The notes: generated from the sequence alone by a model not told the origin. Counted from the first letter of the stretch, positions 34,585 through 43,118 are shown. The stretch is 64,000 nt of DNA from Pararoseomonas baculiformis (GCF_017813395.1 NZ_JAGIZB010000014.1:62001-126000); one strand, 5' to 3'. Translations and numbers: made by a program.

Positions 34585-35778
34585 TCAGCCCCGCGCTGCC
34601 GGGCGGCGGATGGGCATGAGGAAGGTGAAGCGCGTCTCCCTCGTGTCCGAGGAGACCTCCATCCGCCCGCCATGCATGCGGGCGATCTCGGACACGATGT
34701 AGAGCCCCAGGCCCAGCCCCTCATGTGCCTGCCGTTCCTGGCCCCGGAAGAAGGGATGGAACAGCCCGGCCTGGGCTTCCGGCGGGATCGGCGCCCCGCC
34801 ATTTGCCACCCAGAGGGAGAAGATCCCGTCCCGGGCGCTGGCGCCCACCCGCACCGGGAGGTCCTTCGCGCCATGCGCCAGGGCATTGCCGAGCAAGTTG
34901 GAGAGCATCTGGGCGATGCGCGCCTGATCCAGCGCCACCGGCTCGGCCAGGTCCAGCGCCAGTTCGATCGCCCGGCCCGGATGGATCGCGCGCAGCTCGC
35001 TCACGGCGTGCTCCAGCACCGGGGCGAGGGGGGCCTCATCCGTCAGCTTCAGATCCAGCCCATCGCCCAGGCGGGTGCGGGCGAAGTCCATGAGGTTCCC
35101 GATGAGCCCGCTCATGCGGACCACGCTGGACTGCATGAGCACGAGGATGTTCCGCTGGGCCTCGTCATGGGCCATGCGCTGCAGCAGCTGCACGCCGGAA
35201 CCGATCGAGGCGACAGGGTTGCGCAGGTCATGCCCGAGCACGGCGATGAACTGCTCTCGCAGCTCGGACAGCGCCTTCTGCTCGGAAAGCTCCTCGCGCA
35301 TGCTCCGCAGCGCCTCGTCGGCGTTCAGATGGGCGGCGATGAGATCGGCGAAGAGGCGGACCGTCCCGGTGATCTCGCGGGTGTTCACCCGGGCCGGGGA
35401 GGGGGAAATCCCGCAGAGCGTGCCGAAAAAGCTGCCATCCCGGAGGATGATCGGCATCGAGATGTAGCTCTGGAAGCCGTAATGGGCGGGCGTCGGGTGG
35501 TGGCGGTAGAGCGGGTCCTCCGCCACATGGTCGATGACCACGGGCTCCCGGCTCTGGTGGATCTCGCGGCAGATCGTCGTGTTGACCGGCAGCTCCCCCC
35601 CGGGCTTCAGCCCGAAGCCGATGTGGTCCAGCGTGGCGCAGGCGATCCAGCGATCCGCCGTCACGCGCGCCACCGCGGCGAAGCCCAGGCCCGTGGTGCG
35701 GCAGACCAGGTCCAGGATGGTGGGAACGGCCTCGATCCGGCCAACCGCCTCTACGTCGCGCTGCAGAGGGTCGTTCAA
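34585..35778 (-). CDS. Sensor histidine kinase with GAF domain
   Basis: A 397-residue soluble kinase. The GAF domain covers about residues 10-155 (AVARVTADRWIACA, FQSYISMPIIL, GTLCGISPSPA). The dimerisation helix has the H-box FIAVLGHDLRNPVASIGSG with the phospho-acceptor His. The ATPase domain has N-box LLGNALAHGA, and G-box GLGLGLYIVSEIARMHGG. I choose TTG at 35778, which follows GGAGAGGA at proper distance; the frame is open to 35922, but that start would overlap the phosphatase gene. No response regulator lies nearby, so it is an orphan kinase, probably sensing a small cytoplasmic ligand. Confidence 0.8.
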   Translation of the reverse strand: MNDPLQRDVEAVGRIEAVPTILDLVCRTTGLGFAAVARVTADRWIACATLDHIGFGLKPGGELPVNTTICREIHQSREPVVIDHVAEDPLYRHHPTPAHYGFQSYISMPIILRDGSFFGTLCGISPSPARVNTREITGTVRLFADLIAAHLNADEALRSMREELSEQKALSELREQFIAVLGHDLRNPVASIGSGVQLLQRMAHDEAQRNILVLMQSSVVRMSGLIGNLMDFARTRLGDGLDLKLTDEAPLAPVLEHAVSELRAIHPGRAIELALDLAEPVALDQARIAQMLSNLLGNALAHGAKDLPVRVGASARDGIFSLWVANGGAPIPPEAQAGLFHPFFRGQERQAHEGLGLGLYIVSEIARMHGGRMEVSSDTRETRFTFLMPIRRPAARG

Positions 35779-35878
35779 ACTGTCCTCTCCAGCCCCGATG
35801 CCGCGGCGCAATATGCCCCTATTCGGCGCCGGCGCCATCCCTGAAAGCTGGCCCGGGCCCGCATCGGCCCGGTCCGTG

Positions 35879-36748
35879 TCAGCCCGCGTTGCCCGCGGCT
35901 TCCCCACGGCGTTCCGCGACATAGGTCATCCCCTCCACCACGGCTTCCCGCAGCTTGGTGTGCAGGAAGGGATTGCCCGCCACGATGTTGCCGGTGGCGT
36001 AGGGATCCTCGTCGCCGGGGCCGGTCACGTATCCGCCGGCCTCCTTCACCATGATGATCCCCGCCGCGCAGTCCCAGGGCTTCAGCCCGAGTTCCCAGTA
36101 GCCCTCGTAGCGGCCGGCCGCGACCCAGGCGAGGTCGAGCGCGGCGGAGCCGAAGCGGCGGATGCCCGCCACCTGCGGCATCAGCCGGGCGAGGGTGGTG
36201 GAGAACTCCGCCCGGTGCGGCACCTTCGCGAAGGGGATGCCGGTGGCGAAGAGGGCGGCGTTCATGTCCCGCCGGCCGGAAACGCGCAGGCGCTTGTCGT
36301 TGAGGAAGGCGCCGCGCCCTTTCTCCGCCCAGAACAGCTCATCCGTGGCGGGGTTGTAGATCACCCCCGCCATGATCTCGGAGCTGGTGGGGGAAAGGCG
36401 CTTCTCGATCCCCACGGAGATGCACCACTGCGGGATGCCGTGAAGGAAGTTGGTCGTGCCGTCGAGCGGATCGACCACCCAGCGCCATTCCCAGTCGGCC
36501 TCGCCGCTCGCGCCGCTCTCCTCCATCAGGAAGGCGAAGCCCGGCCGCGCCCGGCGCAGCTCCTCGCGCAGCGTCTCCTCGGCGCGCAGATCGGCCTGGG
36601 AGACGAAGTCCCCGGGGCCCTTGCTGCTGACCTGCAGGTTCTCGACCTCGCCGAAGTCGCGCAGAAGGCGCCGCCCGGCCTTGCGGGCGGCGTTGACGAC
36701 GACGGTGAGCGCGGGAGAGAGCCGCGCGGAGGGCTGTGCGCCGGACAT
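35879..36748 (-). CDS. suhB: Inositol monophosphatase family protein
   Basis: A 289-residue Mg2+-dependent phosphatase. The metal sites are MEESGASG (Glu), WVVDPLDGTTNFLHGIPQ (Asp-Asp pair) and WDCAAGIIMVKEAGG (Asp). ERK... no other domain is present. Family members dephosphorylate inositol-1-phosphate or related sugar phosphates, and E. coli SuhB also acts in rRNA transcription. It lies 13 bases downstream of efp, so the two are likely an operon, an arrangement common in alphaproteobacteria. Confidence 0.9.
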   Translation of the reverse strand: MSGAQPSARLSPALTVVVNAARKAGRRLLRDFGEVENLQVSSKGPGDFVSQADLRAEETLREELRRARPGFAFLMEESGASGEADWEWRWVVDPLDGTTNFLHGIPQWCISVGIEKRLSPTSSEIMAGVIYNPATDELFWAEKGRGAFLNDKRLRVSGRRDMNAALFATGIPFAKVPHRAEFSTTLARLMPQVAGIRRFGSAALDLAWVAAGRYEGYWELGLKPWDCAAGIIMVKEAGGYVTGPGDEDPYATGNIVAGNPFLHTKLREAVVEGMTYVAERRGEAAGNAG

Positions 36749-36761
36749 TACGTTTTCCCGA

Positions 36762-37331
36762 TCAGCCCTTGGCGCGCTCGAGGTACGAGGCGTCCTCGGT
36801 GCGCACGACGATCTTCTCGCCGGCGGTGATGAAGGGCGGCACCATCGTCTTCACGCCATTCGAGAGGACGGCGGGCTTGTAGGAGGAGGAGGCCGTCTGG
36901 CCCTTCACCACCGGGTCCGCCTCGACGATCTCGAGCACCACCGTGTCCGGCAGGTCCATGGAAACGGGCTCGCCCTCGATGAGGCGCACATTCACCGTCA
37001 TGTTCTCGTTCAGGAAGGGCAGGCGGTCGCCCAGGATGTCCTTGGAGACGGTGGTCTGCTCGAAGGTCTCCGGATCCATCAGCACGAGGTGGTCGCCCTC
37101 GGCGTAGGAGAAGGTGAACTCCTTGTCCTCGGTCTGCAGCCGCTCGACCGTGTCGGCCGTGCGCCAGCGCTGGTCCTTCTTCGCCCCGGTCTTGATGTTC
37201 CGCATCTCGACCTGGATCACGGCCGCGCCCTTGCCGGGGATCATGATGTTCTGCTTGAGCACGGTGTAGCGCGCGCCCTCGAACTCGATGACCATGCCGG
37301 CGCGCATCTGATTGGCCTGCATCTTCGCCAT
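36762..37331 (-). CDS. efp: Elongation factor P
   Basis: A 189-residue translation factor that rescues ribosomes stalled on polyproline. The three beta-barrel domains are present: KOW-like N-terminal (1-65), OB-like middle, and C-terminal (PPFITAGEKIVV). The modifiable lysine lies in the IPGKGAAV loop at Lys34, the same position as the beta-lysylated Lys34 of E. coli EF-P. The modifying enzymes EpmB (40841-41923) and EpmA (41997-43052) are encoded a few kilobases away, consistent with this lysine being beta-lysylated. It is followed closely by the inositol monophosphatase gene. Confidence 0.95.
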   Translation of the reverse strand: MAKMQANQMRAGMVIEFEGARYTVLKQNIMIPGKGAAVIQVEMRNIKTGAKKDQRWRTADTVERLQTEDKEFTFSYAEGDHLVLMDPETFEQTTVSKDILGDRLPFLNENMTVNVRLIEGEPVSMDLPDTVVLEIVEADPVVKGQTASSSYKPAVLSNGVKTMVPPFITAGEKIVVRTEDASYLERAKG

Positions 37332-37421
37332 GGTGGGGCGTCCTGTTCGTCGTCTGGATGGGTAAAGGATCGGCCGGGGGCCTTACACGGGGGGCCTCCC
37401 GTTGGCAACAACGAGGGTGGG

Positions 37422-38003
37422 TCAGGCGCCCGGGCCGGCGGGCAGCGCCACCCGGACCAGCGCCTGCGCGGCTTCCCCGGCCGCCTCCATATAGGAGGCG
37501 TCGCGGTGGAGGAGCGTGGCGGCGAAGGCGCCGTCCATCAGCAGCATCACCTGCCGCGCCAGCGCCGGCGCGCCGGCGATCCCGGCCCCTGCGAAGACCG
37601 AGCAGAGCCAGGCCTCGGCCCGCTTCTTATGGGTGGCGCTAGCCTTCACCGCGGGGTGGCCGGGCATGTCCGCCAGCTCCGCGGTGGTGCGCAGGAAGCC
37701 GCAGCCCTGCCATTTCGGGTGCCGGGCCGAGCGGGCGAGGTTGAGGAAGATCCCGCGCGTCCGCTCCGCGGGCCCGCCTTCCGTGCCCTCGAACCAGCGC
37801 TGGAACAGGGCGATGTTCGGCTGGTCCCGGCCCTCCAGATAGGCAGCCGCCAGGTCGTCCTTGCTCCGGAAATGGTAGTAGAGGGTGCGCTTGGTCACGC
37901 CCGCGGCGGCGGCCACGGCATCCATGCTCACCTTCCCCACACCCTGCGCGTAGAAGAGCCGGCTGGCGGCGGCAATGATCCGTTCGCGCGTCGTGGGTTC
38001 CAT
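37422..38003 (-). CDS. TetR/AcrR family transcriptional regulator
   Basis: A 193-residue regulator. The N-terminal helix-turn-helix is clear: TTRERIIAAASRLFYAQGVGKVSM, then AVAAAAGVTKRTLYYHFRSKDDLAAAYLEG (about 3-55). The rest is the all-helical ligand-binding domain. The start is ATG at 38003; the frame is open well upstream but would run through the crotonase gene on the other strand. It is divergent from the enoyl-CoA hydratase gene, with an inverted repeat between them, so it probably represses both. Confidence 0.88.
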   Translation of the reverse strand: MEPTTRERIIAAASRLFYAQGVGKVSMDAVAAAAGVTKRTLYYHFRSKDDLAAAYLEGRDQPNIALFQRWFEGTEGGPAERTRGIFLNLARSARHPKWQGCGFLRTTAELADMPGHPAVKASATHKKRAEAWLCSVFAGAGIAGAPALARQVMLLMDGAFAATLLHRDASYMEAAGEAAQALVRVALPAGPGA

Positions 38004-38015
38004 GAGCGGCCCCGC

Positions 38016-38041
38016 ATGTATACCGACCAGTGAATATACAT
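38016..38041. promoter_or_regulatory. Inverted repeat operator candidate between tetR and the crotonase gene
   Basis: ATGTATA (38016-38022) and TATACAT (38035-38041) are perfect inverted repeats around a 12-base spacer containing the ACCGACCAGT sequence, which resembles TetR-family half-sites. AT-rich flanks are rare in this genome. It sits 13 bases from the TetR start and 54 bases before the crotonase start. Confidence 0.5.
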
Positions 38042-38094
38042 GGCCCATCCCCCTGCCTAGCGTCCCGATCCGTTGCGGAACGAAGGAGGACGCC

Positions 38095-38874
38095 ATGCTC
38101 GAGATCGAGATCCGGGACCGGGTCGCGCTGCTCACCCTGAACCGGCCGGACCGCCTGAACGCGCTCGACAATGCCCTCCTCGCGGGGATCGAGGCGACGC
38201 TGGACCGGATGGAGCTGGACCCGGGCATCCGCGCCCTGGTCATCACCGGTGCCGGGCGGGCCTTCAGCGCGGGGGCGGATATCCACGCCTTCCGGCAGCA
38301 TATGGCGGCGGGCCCGGCCGAGGCCGTGGCGCATTTCCTCCGTCCGGGCCAGCGCATGACGCGGCGCGTCGAGAGCTTCCCCAAGCCCGTCATCGCCGCC
38401 GTGAACGGCCTGGCCTTCGGCGGCGGCTGCGAGCTGGTGGAGGCAGCCCATCTCGCCCTGGCCGCCGACACCGCGCTCTTCAGCAAGGCGGAGGTGGCGA
38501 TCGGCATCATCCCGACCTTCGGCGGCACGCAACGCCTGCCCCGCAATGTCGGGCGCAAGGCCGCGACCGAGCTGATCCTCACCGGCCGCCGCTTCGACGC
38601 GCAGGAGGCGGCGCGGCTGGGGCTGGTGAACCGGGTCGTCCCCGCCGCCTCCCTGCTGGAGGAGGCGTTGGACTTGGCGCGGGAACTGGCAGCCAAGCCA
38701 CCGCTCACCCTGGCCGCGGCGCTCTCGGCCATTCACCGGGGGATGGATGCCTCCATCGACGACGGGCTCGCGATCGAGGAGGCCGCCTTCGCGCGGATCG
38801 TGCCAAGCCATGACGCGCGGGAAGGGGTGGCCGCCTTCCTGGAAAAGCGGAAGCCCGTCTTCCAGGGTCAATAA
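38095..38874 (+). CDS. Enoyl-CoA hydratase/isomerase family protein
   Basis: A 259-residue crotonase-fold protein. TLNRPDRLNALDNAL marks the N-terminus, the oxyanion-hole glycines lie in GRAFSAGADIHAF and NGLAFGGGCELV, and a Glu near SKAEVAIGIIPTFGGTQRL matches the catalytic Glu of hydratases. It probably adds water to 2-enoyl-CoA or isomerises an acyl-CoA in fatty or branched acid breakdown. The ATG at 38095 has a strong AAGGAGGA ribosome site. It is divergent from the TetR gene that may control it. Confidence 0.87.
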   Translation: MLEIEIRDRVALLTLNRPDRLNALDNALLAGIEATLDRMELDPGIRALVITGAGRAFSAGADIHAFRQHMAAGPAEAVAHFLRPGQRMTRRVESFPKPVIAAVNGLAFGGGCELVEAAHLALAADTALFSKAEVAIGIIPTFGGTQRLPRNVGRKAATELILTGRRFDAQEAARLGLVNRVVPAASLLEEALDLARELAAKPPLTLAAALSAIHRGMDASIDDGLAIEEAAFARIVPSHDAREGVAAFLEKRKPVFQGQ

Positions 38875-39020
38875 TAGGACTGCGAGGGAGGGAACCATCC
38901 CCTCTTCGCCCCCGCAACGTTGCTCACAGATCCGCGAGCGAATTTAGTGGGAAAAGCTGTGGGGGGAGCTGCGAATGGGGCTGCAACGCCTTGTAAATCA
39001 GCCCTTCTTGCGCGCGCGCC

Positions 39021-39049
39021 CCTGTGGAAAACCCTGTGCGAAACCTGTG
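39021..39049. repeat. Three phased CCTGTG direct repeats
   Basis: CCTGTG occurs at 39021, 39033 and 39044, i.e. at 12- and 11-base spacing, close to one DNA helical turn, each followed by G/A-rich sequence (gaaaac, cgaaa). A similar CTGTGG lies at 38957. They lie in the 216-base gap between the crotonase gene and the Bug gene. Function is unknown. Confidence 0.4.
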
Positions 39050-39050
39050 G

Positions 39051-39084
39051 GGCGGGGCGCCCCTGCTGGGGATAGCGCCCCGCC
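39051..39084 (-). terminator. Terminator of the Bug-family gene
   Basis: A perfect 10-base-pair stem, GGCGGGGCGC with GCGCCCCGCC, around a 14-base loop lies directly after the stop of the minus-strand Bug gene. No strong U-tract follows. Confidence 0.55.
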
Positions 39085-39090
39085 GGCCCG

Positions 39091-40080
39091 TCAGTCCGCG
39101 TAGCTTCCCGTGGCCTCGATCACAGGCTTCCACTTGGCGATGTCGGCGGTCCAGAAGCGCCGATGCGCCTCCGCCGTGGCATCGTCCTGCGAAACGGGCG
39201 TGGTGCCGATCGCGGAGAAGCGCTCGATCACCCGGGGCTCGCGCAGCGCGGCCTGGAGGGATTGCGTCAGCCGGGCGCAGATCGGCGCCGGCGTGCCTTT
39301 GGGTGCGTAGAGCCCGTGCCAGACCGTCACCTCGAAGCCGGGCAGCCCGGCCTCGGCGGTGGTGGGGATCTCCGGCAATGTGCCGATGCGGGTGCGCGAA
39401 GGGGTGGCGAAGACCTTTACCGCGCCGCTGCGGATATGCTCCGTGGTCTGGGTCGTCTGGTCGCAGAGCAGGTCCACCCGGCCGCCCAGGATTTCCTGCA
39501 TGGCCGGGCCCGTGCCGCGGAAGGGGATCACCGTGGGCTTCACCCCGATGGCATTGCTCAGCAGCGCGCCGCAGAGGGCCGAGGAGGAGCCGATGCCGGC
39601 ATCCGCCAGGTTGAAGCGGTCTCCCTGTGACTTCATGTAGGAAAGCAGCTCGGTGAGGTTGTTCGCGGGAATATCCTTCCGCGTCACCACCGTCATGGGC
39701 ACCTCGGTCACCAGCCCCAGCGGCTCGAAGCCGTTCACGGGGTCATAGGCCAGGCGCCGGTACATGGTGGGGATCACCCCCATGCCGATATGGTGCAGCA
39801 GGATGGTGTAGCCGTCCGGCCGGGCCGTTGCCACGCGCTGGGCGCCCAGCGTGCCGCCCGCGCCGGTGGTGTTCTCCACCACCACGGGCTGACCGAGATC
39901 CCGCGACATGGCCTCGGCCAGCAACCGCCCGACCACATCGGTCGGGCCGCCCGCGGCGAAGGGGATCACCATGGTGATCGGGCGGGTTGGGAAGGCGGAA
40001 GACTGCGCCCCCGCCTGGCGGGGCAGGCCGAGCGCGGCAAGGCTGGTCGCCGCGAGAAGGCGGCGGGTGATCTGCGTCAT
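39091..40080 (-). CDS. Bug-family tripartite tricarboxylate transporter substrate-binding protein
   Basis: A 329-residue periplasmic protein with a Tat- or Sec-like N-terminus (RRLLAATSLAALGLPRQAGAQ). Family motifs are FPTRPITMVIPFAAGGPTDVVGRLLAE near residue 30, VVENTTGAGGTLGAQRVA, GVKPTVIPFRGTGPAMQEILGGRVDLLCD, and LPGFEVTVWHGLYAPKGTPAP. It would bind a carboxylate or aromatic ligand for a TctAB pair. The tctBA genes at 23936-26086 could be its partner. It is divergent from the CMD-family gene with a 177-base gap. Confidence 0.92.
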   Translation of the reverse strand: MTQITRRLLAATSLAALGLPRQAGAQSSAFPTRPITMVIPFAAGGPTDVVGRLLAEAMSRDLGQPVVVENTTGAGGTLGAQRVATARPDGYTILLHHIGMGVIPTMYRRLAYDPVNGFEPLGLVTEVPMTVVTRKDIPANNLTELLSYMKSQGDRFNLADAGIGSSSALCGALLSNAIGVKPTVIPFRGTGPAMQEILGGRVDLLCDQTTQTTEHIRSGAVKVFATPSRTRIGTLPEIPTTAEAGLPGFEVTVWHGLYAPKGTPAPICARLTQSLQAALREPRVIERFSAIGTTPVSQDDATAEAHRRFWTADIAKWKPVIEATGSYAD

Positions 40081-40257
40081 GGATGTCTCCCAGGGCGCCT
40101 CGTGGGGGGCGCTTGCGCCGAAATCTTGCCCGTCTTCCCCCCGTGCCGGAAGACGGTCCCTTCTGCGCTGGCCCCCGGGCGGCGCGACGGCCTAGCATCC
40201 GCCCTGGCCGGCCAAGCAGCCGGAAGGCCTGGCCGAACAGCCAGCACGGAGGGGCGC

Positions 40258-40839
40258 ATGTTCCTGCGAACCATCGGTAAGGAGGAAGCGACCGGCGCGG
40301 TGGCCGATATCTACGCCCGCCAGGCCGCCCAACTCGGCTTCGTCATGGAGGCCACGCGGTGCTTCACGGCCCGGCCGGACCTGCTGCCCATCTACACCGA
40401 GTTCTCCGACCGGATCCGTGCGGGCTTCTCCCTCGGGGTGCGGGAGTGGCGGCTCATCACGTTGATCGCGGCGAAGCACATTCCGTCCAGCTATTGCAGC
40501 CTGGTCTATGGGCAGCAGCTCGTCGTGGATCTGGGATCACGTGATGCGGTGGTGGCGGTGCAGCGGGATTTCCGCAGCGCGGGGCTGCCGGCGCGCGACG
40601 TGGCCATGCTGGCCTATGCGGAGGCCGTGGCGCGCGACGCCTCGCGGATCGGGCAGCACGACATCGACGCCCTGCGGATTCACGGCTTTACCGACACGCA
40701 GATCTGCGACATCGCGCTCTGCGCCGCCTTCCGCTGCTTCGTCAGCCGCTTCTTCGATGCGATGGGCGCGCGGGCCGAGCCGCGCTTCGAGGAGGGCGGC
40801 GAAGCCTTCCGGGAGGGAATGGCGGCCGGAGGCGGCTAG
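40258..40839 (+). CDS. Carboxymuconolactone decarboxylase / AhpD-like family protein with altered active site
   Basis: A 193-residue helical protein of the CMD/AhpD fold (peroxidase-related type). Residues about 55-90 read FSLGVREWRLITLIAAK then SSYCSLVYG. In active members this position is CxxCxxxHG; here only the second Cys remains, the first is Ser and the His is Tyr. The C-terminal FCF-like HGFTDTQICDIAL segment is normal. The start ATG at 40258 follows CACGGAGGGG; the frame is open farther upstream, across the Bug gene. It is convergent with epmB. The altered site suggests a non-peroxidase role. Confidence 0.72.
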   Translation: MFLRTIGKEEATGAVADIYARQAAQLGFVMEATRCFTARPDLLPIYTEFSDRIRAGFSLGVREWRLITLIAAKHIPSSYCSLVYGQQLVVDLGSRDAVVAVQRDFRSAGLPARDVAMLAYAEAVARDASRIGQHDIDALRIHGFTDTQICDIALCAAFRCFVSRFFDAMGARAEPRFEEGGEAFREGMAAGGG

Positions 40840-40840
40840 T

Positions 40841-41923
40841 TCAGCCCGCCCCAGCCGGTCCAGGCGGTTCCGCATCCGCCTGGAAATGCCCGCCGCCCAA
40901 GGGGCCCCGCACCGTCCAGCCCCCTTCCGCCCGGCTGGCGAAATCCGGCCCGATGGGTGCCTTGCCCTGGCCGCCCGGAAGATCCAGCGCATAGGTCGGC
41001 CAGGCCAGCCCGGTGACCCGGCCGCGAAGGGATTCGAGCAGGGCGCGCCCCTCGGCGATCGGCACTTCGAAGCGGGCCGTGCCCGGGGCGCGGTCCAGCT
41101 GGTGCAGGTAGTAGGGCTTCACCCGGTGGGCGAGCATGGTGCGCAGCAGCGCCTCCAGCGTCTCCGCCGTGTCGTTCACGCCCCGCAGCAGCACGGCCTG
41201 GCCCAGCAGCGCCACCCCCGCGCGGGAAAGGTGGCGCAGCGCCAGCCGGGCCGCATCGGTGAATTCCCGCGCATGGTTCGCGTGCAGGCAGAGGAAGACG
41301 GCCTTCTCGCTCTCCAGCGCCTCGGCCAGCTTCGCCGTCACCCGGGCGGGATCGGCCACGGGAACGCGGGTGTGCAGCCGGATGATGTCGATATGCGGCA
41401 TGGCCGAGAGCCGGCCCAGGATCTGCCCCAGCCGGCGGGGGGAGAGCATCAGCGGGTCACCCCCGGTCAGGATCGCCTCCCGCACCTGCGGATGGGCGGC
41501 GAACCAGTCCAACGCCGCCTCCAGCTCCGCCTCGCTCAGCACCCCGCCGGAAGGCCCCACCTGCTCGCGCCGGAAGCAGAAGCGGCAATAGACCGGGCAG
41601 GCCAGCAGCGGCTTCAGCAGGGCGCGGTCGGGGTAGCGGTGCACGACTCCCTTCACCGGGGTGTGCGCGTGGTCGGCGATCGGGTCCGCCAGCTCGAGCG
41701 GTGCCACCTCCAGCTCCGCCGCGTCGGGGACATACTGGGCCGCGATCGGGTCGGCCGGGTCCGTGGGATCGATCAGCGCCGCCATGGCCGGGGTGACGGA
41801 AACGGCGTAGCGCGCCGCCACGGCCCGCAGCGCGGGAAGCGCCGCGGCCGGCACCAGCCCGGCCTCGGCCAGGGAATCGGCGTCACGCAGCGGGCGGGAA
41901 GGGGGGAGGGAGCCATCGGGCAT
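40841..41923 (-). CDS. epmB: EF-P beta-lysylation protein EpmB (lysine 2,3-aminomutase family)
   Basis: A 360-residue radical SAM enzyme. The cluster motif CPVYCRFCFRRE has the CxxxCxxC spacing of the lysine aminomutase family, preceded by VKGVVHRYPDRALLKPLLA and followed by ILTGGDPLMLSPRRL and the HTRVPVADPARV motif. EpmB turns lysine into (R)-beta-lysine, which EpmA attaches to EF-P. Its divergent neighbour is epmA and efp lies about 3.5 kb away. ATG at 41923 is the chosen start; upstream open frame crosses epmA. The family resemblance to lysine 2,3-aminomutase alone would not settle function, but the epmA linkage does. Confidence 0.9.
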   Translation of the reverse strand: MPDGSLPPSRPLRDADSLAEAGLVPAAALPALRAVAARYAVSVTPAMAALIDPTDPADPIAAQYVPDAAELEVAPLELADPIADHAHTPVKGVVHRYPDRALLKPLLACPVYCRFCFRREQVGPSGGVLSEAELEAALDWFAAHPQVREAILTGGDPLMLSPRRLGQILGRLSAMPHIDIIRLHTRVPVADPARVTAKLAEALESEKAVFLCLHANHAREFTDAARLALRHLSRAGVALLGQAVLLRGVNDTAETLEALLRTMLAHRVKPYYLHQLDRAPGTARFEVPIAEGRALLESLRGRVTGLAWPTYALDLPGGQGKAPIGPDFASRAEGGWTVRGPLGGGHFQADAEPPGPAGAG

Positions 41924-41996
41924 GGCGGGCTGGTAGCGCCAACCGCCCCGGTGTGTCACGGACCAGCCCGGATTTCCGCCGCATGGAGCCCCCAGC

Positions 41997-43052
41997 GTGC
42001 CGCATGGCCCCACCCCACCCTGGCATCCCGATGCCCTGGCCGCGCGCCTGCCCGCCCTGCGCCGCCGCGCCGAGCTGACCCGTGCCACCCGCGCCTTCTG
42101 GGAGGCGCGGGGCTGCCTGGAGGTGGAAACCCCCTGCCTGGTGCCAGCGCCAGGGATGGAGGTGCACCTCCATGGTTTCCGCTCCCGCTTCGAGCCGCAT
42201 CTGGGGCGTGGGGAGGGAAGGGAGCTCTGGCTCCGCACCTCGCCGGAGCTGTCCATCAAGCGACTGCTCGTGGCCGGCACGGGAAGCTGCTTCGAACTGG
42301 CCCGGGTCTGGCGCAACGGCGAAGTTTCGCCCCGCCATGCCCCCGAATTCACCATGCTGGAGATCTATCTCGCGGGCGCGGGGCTCGATGGGCTGATGGA
42401 TGCGGTGGAGGCCTATCTCCGCGCCGTCCTGCCCCCCCGCGTCGCTCATGCGGGGGTGGAGACTGACCTGTCGCTGCCCTTCGAGCGGGTGAGCGTGGCC
42501 GAGGCCTTCGCGCGGCTGGGGATGGATGTGCTGGCCTCGGTGGACCCGGCGAGTGCGGCGGGCGATGCTGCCGCCCTCGCATCCGCCGCCCGTGCGGCAG
42601 GGCTTTCAGCGCCGGAGGGGCTGGGTTGGGAGGACCTCTTCTTCCACCTGATGCTGGAGCATGTGGAGCCCCGGCTGGGGCGGGGCAGGGGCAGCTTCCT
42701 CACCCATTGGCCCGCGCCCCAGGCCGCCCTCGCCCGCCGCGACCCCGCCGATCCCCGCGCCGCCCTTCGCTTCGAGGTCTTCGCCGCTGGGCTGGAACTC
42801 GGCAACGCCTTCGACGAGCTGCTGGACCCGGAGGAGCAGGCGGCGCGCTTCCACCGGGACGTGGCGGAGCGCGAGGCGCTCTACGGGCCGGGCTGGGCCG
42901 TGGACGATGATTTCCTGGCGGCCCTGCGCCAGGGCATGCCGCCCACCGCCGGCATCGCCATGGGCTTCGACCGGCTGGCCATGCTGGCGGCCGGGGTGCC
43001 GGGGATCGATGCCGTGCGCTGGCTGGGGGGCTGGCCTTTTGTCCACGCATAG
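41997..43052 (+). CDS. epmA: EF-P lysine lysyltransferase EpmA (GenX/PoxA)
   Basis: A 351-residue truncated class II lysyl-tRNA synthetase without the anticodon-binding domain. Motif 2 is LARVWRNGEVSPRHAPEFTMLE, motif 3 is GIAMGFDRLAMLAAG, and VETPCLVPAPGMEVHLHGF plus LRTSPELSIKRLLV lie in the catalytic domain. It ligates beta-lysine to Lys34 of EF-P using ATP. The GTG at 41997 is the first start in frame. It is head to head with epmB (73-base gap), suggesting a shared promoter region. Confidence 0.92.
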   Translation: MPHGPTPPWHPDALAARLPALRRRAELTRATRAFWEARGCLEVETPCLVPAPGMEVHLHGFRSRFEPHLGRGEGRELWLRTSPELSIKRLLVAGTGSCFELARVWRNGEVSPRHAPEFTMLEIYLAGAGLDGLMDAVEAYLRAVLPPRVAHAGVETDLSLPFERVSVAEAFARLGMDVLASVDPASAAGDAAALASAARAAGLSAPEGLGWEDLFFHLMLEHVEPRLGRGRGSFLTHWPAPQAALARRDPADPRAALRFEVFAAGLELGNAFDELLDPEEQAARFHRDVAEREALYGPGWAVDDDFLAALRQGMPPTAGIAMGFDRLAMLAAGVPGIDAVRWLGGWPFVHA

Positions 43053-43118
43053 GCACGCCCTGCAGGTGGCGGTGCCGGTTGTGATTTCCCGCACCGTCTG
43101 CAATCTCCGGGCAGCAGG

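Noticed and set aside
38875-39090. Chromosomal replication origin
   Set aside because: CCTGTG boxes are suggestive, but there is no dnaA, dnaN, hemE or AT-rich unwinding region, and the boxes do not match TTATCCACA.
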